A stretch of 64,000 bases of DNA. Origin: Procambarus clarkii (lineage: Eukaryota > Arthropoda > Malacostraca > Decapoda > Cambaridae). Positions 1 to 9,470 of the stretch are shown one piece after another (position 1 is the first letter of the stretch; each line of letters begins with the position of its first letter). The notes beneath the pieces are model-generated. The model saw only the letters and a list, made by a program, of their open reading frames with translations, was not told where the DNA came from and did not search any database. The stretch covers positions 22,635,473-22,699,472 of the forward strand of contig NC_091156.1 of the NCBI RefSeq assembly GCF_040958095.1. The letters are read 5' to 3'. The translations under genes were made by a program, and so were the position numbers.

Positions 1-859
1 GGATCAAGGTACTTAGCTAATATGGGCACTGTGTAAGTTAAGGCTTGCCGAAGGTCGCGTCCTAGGCTCCGGTCTAGCCTATCCTAGATACTGACGCGCT
101 TCACTGGCCGGTCACATGGAGTTACATAGAACCAAATTTAACAGGTTCCGTAAATGACACTGACACCAGGTGAAGGTATTGTCTGCAAAGGTTCTTCACA
201 CCTCACAGTGGCGACTTTCTTCTAGAGATTTGATGGCGTCTACCCTGATGGCTGGGTAATGGCGTCTCCTCGTGAGCACCACGTGAACACGTCTGCTCGT
301 GAACGTTTCAACACGTGGACTGGCGTCTCTTCCGCCCCGCGTTTGTTAACCAAATTATTTATTATGGATATTATCATTTCTCGCAGTTGTGCTTGAAATG
401 CTCGGGTTAGGACGGGTTTATTATTTGGAAGAGTTAAATATTATTATTTGCCCGTTTTATGATAGTAAACGAACAATGGAGAAGAATTAAAATCTCTCCA
501 GGGCATTCACGCGTGACATTAATTTTATTACTAGATAACAGCTATAACTATAAACGCTCTATTTGGCTTTAGTTGGAGATCAGTTTATCTGTAATTAATT
601 TTCACACAGAACACCGTTGTTTATAGAGAATCAAATTCAATTCTCAGACACATTGGACATAAATGTGTTTATTACAATGGAATCTGACGCAATACTGGCG
701 TCGGGTGACGTAAGAATTCTAGCTTTATTGTACAGATGTAATTATTAGTACATGTGAACTCTACTATGGGTTAATTTTAATCACTACAATGATTAGTAGA
801 ATAAGTAATAATTAATGAGAATACAACAGTGTTGTATTTAGTGTTGGAAATTTCCAACA
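1..859 (-). repeat. 3' LTR of the BEL element (truncated by window)
   Basis: Bases 1-859 match 8600-9470 with about 15 substitutions and a 12-bp deletion. In element orientation the LTR begins TGTTGGAAATTTCCAACA at 859, an 18-base perfect palindrome, and runs leftwards out of the window. About 750 bases are missing relative to the other LTR. Confidence 0.93.
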
Positions 860-1206
860 TAACTCCGGGGGGAGGATTCTAGGGTCATAGTGTAATGTGG
901 AGTACTGACACCTATCCCGAAGTTGAGATTAATATTAGTATATTAGTATGTTAGTATGTTAGTACACACATAACGAATGTCCCGTATTTGTCAAGGACAT
1001 ACAAGAAACTTAAGTCTTGCTAATTTCATGTCAGATGAAACATGTTATTTATAGCCTACACAATAATTAAAGATTTAAATCACACAATTTAAACAACAGA
1101 ATCTACTGTGATGGGAATGTCCTGGGTCATAGTGACTTGTAATGGTTTGTTACTTGACATCACACCGCAGTATCATCATAGTTATCTAAATTGGGTGTAA
1201 AAGGAA
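860..1206 (-). other. BEL 3' untranslated region with atypical polypurine-tract position
   Basis: This lies between the end of the pol reading frame and the 3' LTR. The bases just inside the LTR read, in element sense, CCTCCCCCCGGAGTTA, which is pyrimidine-rich rather than the expected purine tract. The purine-rich strand (GGGGGGAGG) is the opposite one. No other feature was recognised here. Confidence 0.5.
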
Positions 1207-2640
1207 TTACTCTTGTTCAGAGTTGTAATAGGCTTGCAGATTCCGCCTACATTGTTGAGCAGCAGCTCTAGTGGGGCGGTTGCTCTGAGGATCAGAATTA
1301 CTGTCCTCGGAAATTACTGGGGAAGCTGGATCCGGCTGATATTCTCGCTCAGCCAATTCAAGAGGAACCAGCTTCTCTAAAGTTTTTAGAGTAGTGTTGC
1401 CTTGGCATAAAACTTTAACTACTCACAGGACACCTTGATGATCTGGATGAATGGCAACAATTTTGCCTATGGGCCACTCTAACCTTGGTCCATGACTGTC
1501 GACTAGTACTAGGTCCCCTGGTTTTAATTGCACTTTATTGTAAGGACTCGAAGCTCCGTAGTGGTACTCTCGTAGAGCTGTGAGGTACTCTCGAGTCCAC
1601 ACCTCATTCCACCTGTTAATAACTCTTGAGAGATGCTGGTAGCTTTCCACCAAGTCTCCTCTGGTCACATGTGACGGGTCTACGGGGTCCTCTTCGGCTA
1701 AAGGGATGAGAGGGCTCAGTAGACCTCCATGGATCAAGTGTGAGGGACTCAGAGATTCTCTCTGGGTGAAATCATCAGATAGGTAGGTTATTGGGCGGTT
1801 ATTGACTCGCGCCTCGATTTCCACAACAATAGTTTGGAGTTCGGAGTAACTGACCTTTTGTCTGTGTAAAGTTTTCCTTAGACACTTCTTGACTGTGCCT
1901 ACCATTCGCTCATAGAACCCACCTTGCCAAGGGGCTCTCGGTGCTATGAATTTCCAGTGACATTGTCGTCTCTGTAGGACTGACTGTACTTCTGGGTGGT
2001 TCCAGACTTCTCGCAAACAAGCTTCTCCTGCCACAAAATTGGAACCATTGTCCGATATCATTAATTTGGGACAAGATCTGCGAGCAGCAAATCTGCGGAA
2101 GGCCTGGATGAAGGCTTCAGCACTCATATCTGAAGTGACTTCTAAATGTACGCCTCTGGTTGTAGCACACGTAAAGAGACAAATGTATGCTTTCACTGGT
2201 ATATTATCTGGGTTGCCAGTGAGAAGTAAGGCTCCTGTGTAATCAACACCAGTGGTTTCGAAAGGACGAAGATGAACCACTCTTTCTTCAGGGAGTGGTG
2301 GAGGTCCTGGGTTAGGACATACTCTAGCATCGTATCTTTTACAGATTACACAAGATTTAATTATTGACTTAACTGTCTGACGACCTTGAGGAAGCCAGTA
2401 CCTTTGTCTAAGGTCGGTGAGAGTATCTAACACTCCACCATGTAAAGTACCATATTGATGGTGATGTAAAACAAGAAGTTTAGTGATGATGTGGTGACGC
2501 GGTAGAAGAATTGGATTCTTTGTGTCCAAATCAATTTTTGCATGAAGCAAACGTCCTCCACATCTTAGTATATCATGAGTGTTGGCATCATACCAGATAC
2601 CTAGAGACTTAGTTAATTTATCTGGAAGATTTTCATATTC
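1207..2640 (-). pseudogene. BEL/Pao integrase (C-terminal part of pol)
   Basis: Integrase of the BEL element, which would insert element cDNA into the chromosome. In order I see an N-terminal zinc-binding HHCC region (LLPRHH then CVICKR), a DDE core with D in GVDYTGAL, D in ISDNGSN and E in GGFYERMVG, and a C-terminal segment with KPGDLVLV. The conserved reading starts upstream of the first methionine, at about 2640 (EYENLPDKL), in a frame one base off from the RT/RNase H piece, so a frameshift lies near 2640. A TGA at 1425-1423 interrupts the C-terminal domain. The frame then stays open with integrase-tail-like sequence to a TAA at 1209-1207. The catalytic residues are intact but the gene is broken at both ends. 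Confidence 0.88.
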
Positions 2641-3581
2641 GCTTCCATATGTCTCTTGTGTTGTGCACGTTTGATCCAGTAGAGGATAGGATTGGGAAAC
2701 TTATGTCGAATTCCTATCTTAGCAAGAAAATCAAACACATGTGCAGTTACTCTTAATAGCTTGCTTAAGGTAGAATAATTGTGAGGATCAATGGCTAATA
2801 TTCGTTGAGGTTCTGGTTCTTTCATGGGAGTGGTGATATTGGTCACTATGACTTGTGGCTTTTGTTTGGGCCACTGACCACCAACAAGCCATGAAGGTCC
2901 ATTGAACCACAGTGAAGACTTGATAAGTTGTTTTAGTGTTAACCCTCGAGATAAATAATCTGCAGGATTGTCCTTAGTAGGAACATGTCTGAATTTATAT
3001 TCAGCAGATAACTCATGAATCTCCCTGACACGATTACTGACGTAGGGAGTCTTGTTGTTGTTGTTTCTTACCCATTGTAAGACTGCCTCGTTGTCTGACC
3101 ACACTACAATCTCACCAAAGTGGATATTATTGAGTGTCTTTGCCAGGCAATGAGCCAATCTTACTCCCACCAGCAATGCAGTCAACTCCATTTGAGGCAA
3201 AGATCTCTTCTTAATGGGAGCAACTCTTGCTTTAGATGTGAGCAAAATTGATTGTGCACTATTAACTAAGTAGGCTACTGCACCATATGCTTTGCCAGAG
3301 GCATCGCAGAAAACGTGCAAATTGGTGGGTAAGTTTGGTCCTGAAGCATTACGAGGAAATTTCAAAACACCTAACTGATTAAAATCCGTTGAGAGTATCT
3401 GCCATTTGGCTTGTAACTCACTTGGTAACGGATCATCCCATCCCATATGTTTCTGCCAGCACTCCTGCATTAGGAGTTTGCCCCTTATTAATATAGGACT
3501 AAGTAGGCCTAAAGGGTCAAATGGTTGACTGACAAACGAGAGCAGTGTTCTCATGGTAAGGGTTGAATTGTCAGTTTGTAC
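2613..3581 (-). pseudogene. BEL/Pao RT thumb/connection and RNase H
   Basis: This continues the RT frame after an in-frame TGA at 3584-3582, in the same phase. The motif FVSQPFDPLGLLSP is a hallmark of Pao pol just after the palm. RNase H follows, with D in VFCDASG, E in QMELTAL, D in VVWSDNEAVLQW and the C-terminal D in NPADYLSRG. The frame ends at 2615-2613, just after the phase change that puts the integrase in another frame. A decayed relative of this RNase H segment lies at 58840-59112. Confidence 0.87.
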
Positions 3582-4613
3582 TCACTTGACATTCATCTCG
3601 TCAGTACTGGTGTTCCATTCCACACCTAGAACCTTTAATTGATTGGGTACCTGATAACCTGGAAATTCTTTCTCGATTACCTGGTTGAGTAATTCATTAT
3701 TTGAGGCCCATGATTGTAGTGGCATATTGGCTCCTAATAGTTCACGGTTAGCCTCATGGTAGATTTCTACCAGATCAGTTTGATCATTAGTGGTTCCCTG
3801 GAAATTGTCGACAAACAAGTTGTCGCTAATGTCTGCCTTATAGGGGCTGTTTGATTTCCTCAAATGTGTGTCTAATGTTGCTTGCAAAAGAAACGGTGAG
3901 GACGTAGCTCCAAATAATACTGAGGCAAAACGATATGTGATGACTTCACTGTTAGGATCCAGTGGATCCTTAATCCAGAGGAATTTTGTGTAGTTACGAT
4001 CTTCCTCCTGCAAACCTACTCGGAGGAAAGCTTTGCTGATATCAGCAGTATAGGCGAAAATACCAGTGCGAAATCGTAACAGCACATCATGTAGCCTTTG
4101 TGTTAGGCTAGGTCCCGTTTGGAGACATTCATTTAAAGACACACTGCTTGGCTTTACTTTAGCACTACAGTTAAAGACAATACGAATAGGTGTTGTCAAT
4201 GAGTCTTTCACCACAGCGTGATGAGGTAAATAATGACCTATCTTTCGGTCATCGTTATCAACAACCTCAATAAATTTACTGTTAAGTTGTTGTTGGATGA
4301 GTTGATGATACATGTTCAGTTTGTCTGGCTGCTTCTGTAGTCGTGTTAATTGAGACTGCAATTGTGAGGCTGCCATAAAATAATTTACTGGAAGTTGTGG
4401 ATGATCCAACTTCCATGGGAGTCTTACCCAGTATTGTTCATTTGCATAGACAACTGTGTCCAGGTATTGCTGGTAAGTCCACGTATCATCAGGACTTGGT
4501 TGTTCAGGGATAATACCTAAAGTGTCTAAATCCCACAAACGATGTATTGGTGGGTCAGACTCAATATCTTCAGATATTTCTCTGAAACGTAGGGGTGACT
4601 GTTCCAAGCCTAG
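3582..4613 (-). pseudogene. BEL/Pao reverse transcriptase palm/fingers
   Basis: The RT core of the BEL element. Recognisable blocks are YLPHHAVVK, IRIVFNCSAK, LLRFRTGIFAYTADISKAFLRVGL (catalytic Asp in TADISKAF) and the active-site loop, which reads LFVDNF rather than the usual YVDD or YVDN. It is bounded by in-frame TGA codons at 4616-4614 (upstream) and 3584-3582 (downstream). Both are in the same phase as the neighbouring pieces, so this is one pol frame interrupted by stops and not separate genes. No methionine codon starts this piece. VDN is common in Pao elements, so that motif is not itself evidence of inactivation. Confidence 0.88.
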
Positions 4614-6262
4614 TCACGCCACTATTATGTTATTAGATTGTTGGTTTGTGGACGCTGGATTTTGTCTGAAAAGCACTGGTCCCGTAAGCAATTTGCCTCC
4701 GGCAGGCGACAACAAATTCATTCCGTGTTGTCTAGTGCATCCAGTTATAAACGTGTAATAATGATCCGCGCCTATAAGTATGCCAACATCTGTGAGGCAG
4801 TCAGAATTTATTTTATAATCTGCTAGCCTCATGCCGTTTCGTCTAAGATGTCTCGCAGTGCGAGCTAACCCTGTGACCTGCAGGTCTGTAGGAAGTTTAT
4901 CTACTTCTACCGCGTGTATTGGACTAGTAGAAGATCCGAGTCTCACTAATACCTTAACTACTTTGTAGTCACGAGGTCCGCTATTTGAGAAGAAACCAGA
5001 AATATTTAACCTCACACTTTTGGCAGGTTTTAAATTTAACTCATCTACCAACTGTTGTGTAATGAAGGTTTTCTGTGAACCTTGGTCAAAAAGACCTCTA
5101 GTGTTAATTCTAGATCTTCGGTTTATTAGTCTAAGTTGAGCTGTAGGCAAAGTAGTATTATTGCCTGACTCAGTAGCAAGTACATTTACTTCTTGATGCA
5201 CTTTGCAATATTGCACTGCGGTAGAATTCGTGGAATTCTCCTCAGTGGTCATGGTTGGTGTAGAAGATTTTCTACATAAGGCGTAGTGGTGTACACCTTG
5301 GTTGCATCTGTTGCAGGAACGTAGCTGCACTACACATTTTTTGGGATCATGAGAGCCCATGCACTTGTGTATTTCTTGCAACCTTTTAACCCTAACATTA
5401 TAAGTAGGATAAACAGAGCATTGGTAATTGGCATGTCCTTGATTGCAGAACAGACACCTTCTCTGGTTAATAGACTTAGTCTCTTTAGTAGACAAGTCAT
5501 TGGTTATCTCAGAGGGAGACACCGAATATGTACCTACATTTCCACTCCTTTTCCCAGTGGATGGAGTAGTTTTGGATTTATATTTATTAGACTTATTCAA
5601 AGTCTGTTTAGGTTTGACTGAAGTATCAGTATTAGTTGGTTTAGACTCAGGTTTAATTTTATCATGAGTCTTCAACCTGTTAACCGTTATTCTCAATCCC
5701 TCGAATATTTGGTCAAGAGTGAGAAACTCGGTATTATAATGTGAGCAGAGCTCTGTTAATACATTTCGAGGTAATTTCCTCTGCAATAGTAACTTGATAG
5801 ACCATTCTGAAGCAGGTATATTAACTTTAGTACCTAAGGCCTTTACTAGAGACTCTACTTCTAGTCTGAAGCTTTGAAGTGACTCTGGTCTACTATTTGG
5901 TGCATTCAGATCTAGCAATTTTTAATAGAGTGTAGCTATACTTAACTCTTTGTTGCAATAGTTCAACTTCAAGAGTTTTATAGCTTCCTCATAATTACTC
6001 TCATCAAGAGTGAGGTTATGTATGACCTTTTTAGCCTCTCCTTTGAGAAGACTAAGTAGGTATGAGAATTTAGAAACCTTGTCCAGAGACGGTTTCTTAT
6101 GGATGTGAACTTCAAAGGAAGTCCAAAAATTGTCCCAATTTTCTGTATCTAATCCTGAAAATGTAGGTAAGTCTAAGGTAGGTAAACGAACCTCTGGTAG
6201 TTGGTTATTGAAGTGAGACCCTGTGTTACTGGCATTGGATCCAGATTGTTTTGCTAATTTAG
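4614..6262 (-). pseudogene. BEL/Pao gag (capsid-like), zinc knuckles and A17-type protease
   Basis: From about 6262 this frame reads a typical Pao gag block (LPTLDLPTFSGLDTENWDNFW, then FSYLLSLLKGEAKKVI), is stopped by TAA at 5924-5922, and continues in the same phase. The second part has a cysteine/histidine array (CLFCNQGHANYQC, then CMGSHDPKKC and CNRCNQGVHHYALC) followed by an aspartic protease domain with DQGSQKTFI around the catalytic Asp. It ends at TGA 4616-4614. In the family, gag packages RNA and the protease cleaves the polyprotein. The upstream gag start lies in a different frame (6254-6601), so a one-base shift occurred near 6260. Confidence 0.87.
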
Positions 6263-6601
6263 ATCTTGAGTCTCATCTTCATACTGGGAGATGTCGACTA
6301 CAATTTGACTTACTTCCTCAGGATCGATTTCTACCGTATTTAGTAGATCAAGATAAGATTTACTTGCAGATTTGACTTGATCAAATTTCAGATCAGCCAC
6401 TCTAACTGATGTCTCTAAGTGATAAGAGTCAATGGGAGTATCTTTAGATAAGCCCTCAGCCTTGTTAATTAATCTGGTCAAATGACCTTTAAGGCCAATG
6501 TAGGTTCTCCTTAATAGCTCAGGAGTAGCCATGTTGGGCTTGGGTCCAAACTTCATAGGATTAGTATATGTATTACTAATGAAGCTTGGGTACTTGTTCA
6601 T
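6254..6601 (-). pseudogene. BEL/Pao gag N-terminal segment
   Basis: A 115-residue frame opening at an ATG at 6601, with a helical, charged N-terminal region (LLRRTYIGLKGHLTRLINKA) resembling the start of Pao gag proteins. It ends in a TAG exactly where the next phase takes up gag sequence (LAKQSGSNASNTGS), so it is most simply the true N-terminus cut off by a one-base frameshift. Assignment rests mainly on position and the phase handover, since this region is poorly conserved in the family. Confidence 0.7.
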
Positions 6602-7130
6602 TAGTGGACAAGTAACATTAAATATAGCCTAATTGAAGGTGGCTAATTTATACTTTACCTCACTTGAGGTTAAATGTACCTACCTAACAACAAGTAGCTA
6701 GATATTTTGTGCACTGTCTGAACTTCACCATTAGTTCTCGTCCGGTTAGCTCTTCTATATCACCATCAGAGTTAATGGAGATTATCCAGCAATACACAAA
6801 ATAATGAATACAAGAGAAATATTATGGAGACACTCCAATCAGAGTTGTCTCAAAGTTTAATCCCACCCTGTTTAGGGTCAGCACAAATAGTATAATACAT
6901 ACACTACTGACTAACTTAATTCTAGTCGTGATAATTCCTAACTAAGAACTATAAATTTATTTAGTCTGGGTTTGTACCAAATTCAGCACAATCTCAGCCT
7001 AAATTCTACCTAATAAGATTGGTAAAGATTATTGTGGTGCAGTAAGGTGAATATAATTGTGCTGTATTTTTGTTTTTTTTTGTTTTTATAAGAGTGCACT
7101 TACACACACAGGTGAAAACATTATGTACAG
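6602..7130 (-). other. Spacer between SGNH ORF and gag in the BEL element
   Basis: No open frame of note. In element sense a GTAAGT sequence (about 7110-7105) lies just after the SGNH stop, followed by a T/A-rich tract whose plus-strand form is a run of T's at 7067-7088. This could be a splice donor used to make separate SGNH and gag messages, but that is speculation. Confidence 0.35.
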
Positions 7131-7676
7131 TTAAGTTTGGCTTGCTAGCCACAGCCGTTTGTGATGGTTGATGGTGTTGATTAACTTGTCAACCACATGC
7201 AACCTAGACTCACCTGACAAGTGTACACCATCTCTGGTCAGGTTTTGTCTATAAGGTCTGGCTGTAAATTGGATATAAGTGGCATCCACTCTCACTCGCT
7301 TTTTCAGCCTGAAATTTATGTACTTAGCAGCTCTCTGGTAGTATTCTGGGGTTACTCTCCAACGATTATCTTGACTTGGTTGGCGAGGTTCCACTAATGT
7401 GAATACTACCGAATTACTGATGAGCTTGAAAGAAGAAATTATGGCTTTAAGGTGTTTGATCACCTCAGCTGGATGACGAGTGGGATGGATGTCATTACCA
7501 CCTAAGTATATAATGGTTAGATGGTGAGGCCACTCCAACGCAGGTGTTAGTGTGGAGTTGTTATAAAAGTTATGAGCTGTTGCTCCTGGTGACCTAAAAA
7601 TTCTCACTTCTGTATGAGGTATAGGTCTAAGTGTTGTGGGTAATTGGCTGTGACCCACTAAAGCTACCTTATACAT
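7131..7676 (-). CDS. SGNH/GDSL-type hydrolase carried by the BEL element
   Basis: An intact 181-residue frame with an ATG start at 7676 and no internal stops. It shows the four blocks of SGNH hydrolases: block I VGHSQL with the nucleophile Ser10 (GxS instead of GDS), block II Gly31 (SPGATAHNF), block III LGGND with Gly60/Asn61, and block V DGVHLS with Asp149 and His152. These are the residues that form the catalytic triad and oxyanion hole in esterases and lipases of this fold. There is no signal peptide or membrane segment, so a cytoplasmic product is expected. It lies on the element's coding strand between the primer site and gag, so it is internal to the retrotransposon. It is intact although gag-pol is broken. 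The substrate is unknown, and a non-catalytic role in the particle is possible. Confidence 0.82.
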   Translation of the reverse strand: MYKVALVGHSQLPTTLRPIPHTEVRIFRSPGATAHNFYNNSTLTPALEWPHHLTIIYLGGNDIHPTRHPAEVIKHLKAIISSFKLISNSVVFTLVEPRQPSQDNRWRVTPEYYQRAAKYINFRLKKRVRVDATYIQFTARPYRQNLTRDGVHLSGESRLHVVDKLINTINHHKRLWLASQT

Positions 7677-7828
7677 GAGGTGAAAGTAGCAATATGTTGG
7701 TGTGACCTAGACTAACTGATGTGTTACACTGTTGGTTGACACGATTAATTAAATAGTTAGTCTAGCTTACATCACACAAGGATTAGTTATTAATAATTAG
7801 TATTTGTAGTTATAAATTTATTGCCCAT

Positions 7829-7846
7829 CCGGTTCGATAAGGACCA
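7829..7846 (-). promoter_or_regulatory. Primer-binding site of the BEL element
   Basis: Three bases inside the 5' LTR the element strand reads TGGTCCTTATCGAACCGG, starting with TGG as expected for pairing with a tRNA 3' CCA. The first eight bases fit a tRNA-Tyr type acceptor end as I recall it, with mismatches further in. The tRNA identity is a guess. Confidence 0.65.
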
Positions 7847-7849
7847 TAA

Positions 7850-9470
7850 TGTGGGACATTTGGGGCTTGACTCTAATTATTTAAATATTAATATAGTAAA
7901 TTCAATTACAAAGGACCACCCACTTTTATAGTAAAGAGGGAAACTGAGAAAATATGATCATTAGAAAATTCTAGATGAACCAGTAACTATGGAGAAAATA
8001 CTAGAGAATATGATCATTGAAATAATTAATGGGCTGTATAATTAAATGAATCAAAGCCTCAAACACCTACATTGGGGGGGTATTACTGGAACTTAGTACG
8101 TCCAGGAACTAGTGTGGTTCGTTCACCAGTCCAATGTATAATAATCTAATCCTATGAATATTTATGAAATCATTATCGTTATCATTAATGGGAACATAGA
8201 TTATGAATATGAATAATAATAATCATAATAAACACATGTTAATCCAATGAACAGGGTTCTGCATGTAAAAGAGTACAGATAATAATCAAGGAATACAAAG
8301 GAATCTTAGCTTAATGACGATTCCTTAGAAGTTAGTTACGACTCATCTTCTGATTCCCCTGGACTCGTCATGGAACACTGGGAGTTGATTAACATGAGAA
8401 ATGACAGCTCGGAGAATTCTTCACACACGCTGTAAATCAAATTGGTTTCAGTAGTAACAAATTAAACTACTAGGAATCTATATTCAAGAAAACGAGATTA
8501 AACATCAGGAAAATAATAACCTGTAGTTTTTAGTTGTCACACGCCGTCACGACAAGCTACCCAGCTATAAACCCACCCCCTATCTGATGCATCAAACAAG
8601 GATCAAGGTACTTAGCTAATATGGGCACTGTGTAAGTTAAGGCTTGCCGAAGGTCGCGTCCTAGGCTCCGGTCTAGCCTATCCTAGATACTGACGCGCTT
8701 CACTGGCCGATCACGTGGAGTTACATAGAACCAAATTTAACAGGTTCCGTAAATGACACTGACACCAGGTGAAGATATTGTCTGCAAAGGTTCTTCACAC
8801 CTCACAGTGGCGACTTTCTTCTAGAGATATGATGGCGTCTACCCTGATGGCTGGGTAATGGCGTCTCCTCGTGAGCACCACGTGAACACGTCTGCTCGTG
8901 AACGTTTCAACACGTGGACTGGCGTCTCTTCCGCCCCGCTCCGCGTCCCGCGTTTGTTAACCAAATTATTTGTTATGGATATTGTCATTTCTCGCAGTTG
9001 TGCTTGAAATGCTCGGGTTAGGACGGGTTTATTATTTGGAAGAGTTAAATATTATTATTTGCCCGTTTTATGATAGTAAACGAACAATGGAGAAGAATTA
9101 AAATCTCTACAGGGCATTCACGCGTGATGTTAATTTTATTACTAGATAACAGCTATAACTATAAACGCTCTATTTGGCTTTAGTTGGAGATCAGTTTATC
9201 TGTAATTAATTTTCACACAGAACACCGTTGTTTATAGAGAATCAAATTCAATTCTCAGACACATTGGACATAAATGTGTTTATTACAATGGAATCTGACG
9301 CAATACTGGCGTCGGGTGACGTAAGAATTCTAGCCTTATTGTACAGATGTAATTATTAGTACACGTGAACTCTACGTTGGGTTAATTTTAATCACTACAA
9401 TGATTAGTAGAATTAGTAATAATTAATGAGAATACAACAGTGTTGTATTTAGTGTTGGAAATTTCCAACA
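7850..9470 (-). repeat. 5' LTR of the BEL element (1,621 bp)
   Basis: Bounded in element sense by TGTTGG at 9470 and CCCACA at 7850. The outer end begins with an 18-base palindrome. It is homologous along its length to the solo LTR at 25195-26805, which lies in the opposite orientation and fixes the boundaries independently. It carries a 12-bp insertion (a GC-rich repeat near 8940) relative to the other LTR. Confidence 0.93.

Larger units (their letters stand above)
1..9470 (-). mobile_element. BEL/Pao LTR retrotransposon, nearly complete
   Basis: A minus-strand LTR element. The 3' LTR (1-859) is cut by the window start and the 5' LTR is complete (7850-9470). The order in element direction is LTR, primer site, SGNH-hydrolase ORF, gag, zinc knuckles, A17-like protease, reverse transcriptase, RNase H, integrase, LTR. 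This domain order and the pol motifs are those of BEL/Pao. The two LTRs differ by about 15 substitutions and one 12-bp indel over 859 aligned bases (counted by eye), so the insertion is fairly recent, yet gag-pol carries four in-frame stops and at least two frame changes. The right end abuts the 30-bp minisatellite, so the element probably sits inside or at the edge of that array. The other flank, and hence the target duplication, lies outside the window. Confidence 0.93.

Noticed and set aside
3575-3590. Splice donor (AAGTGAGTA) at the second pol stop
   Set aside because: The phase continues directly through the TGA into conserved pol sequence, so an intron is not needed.
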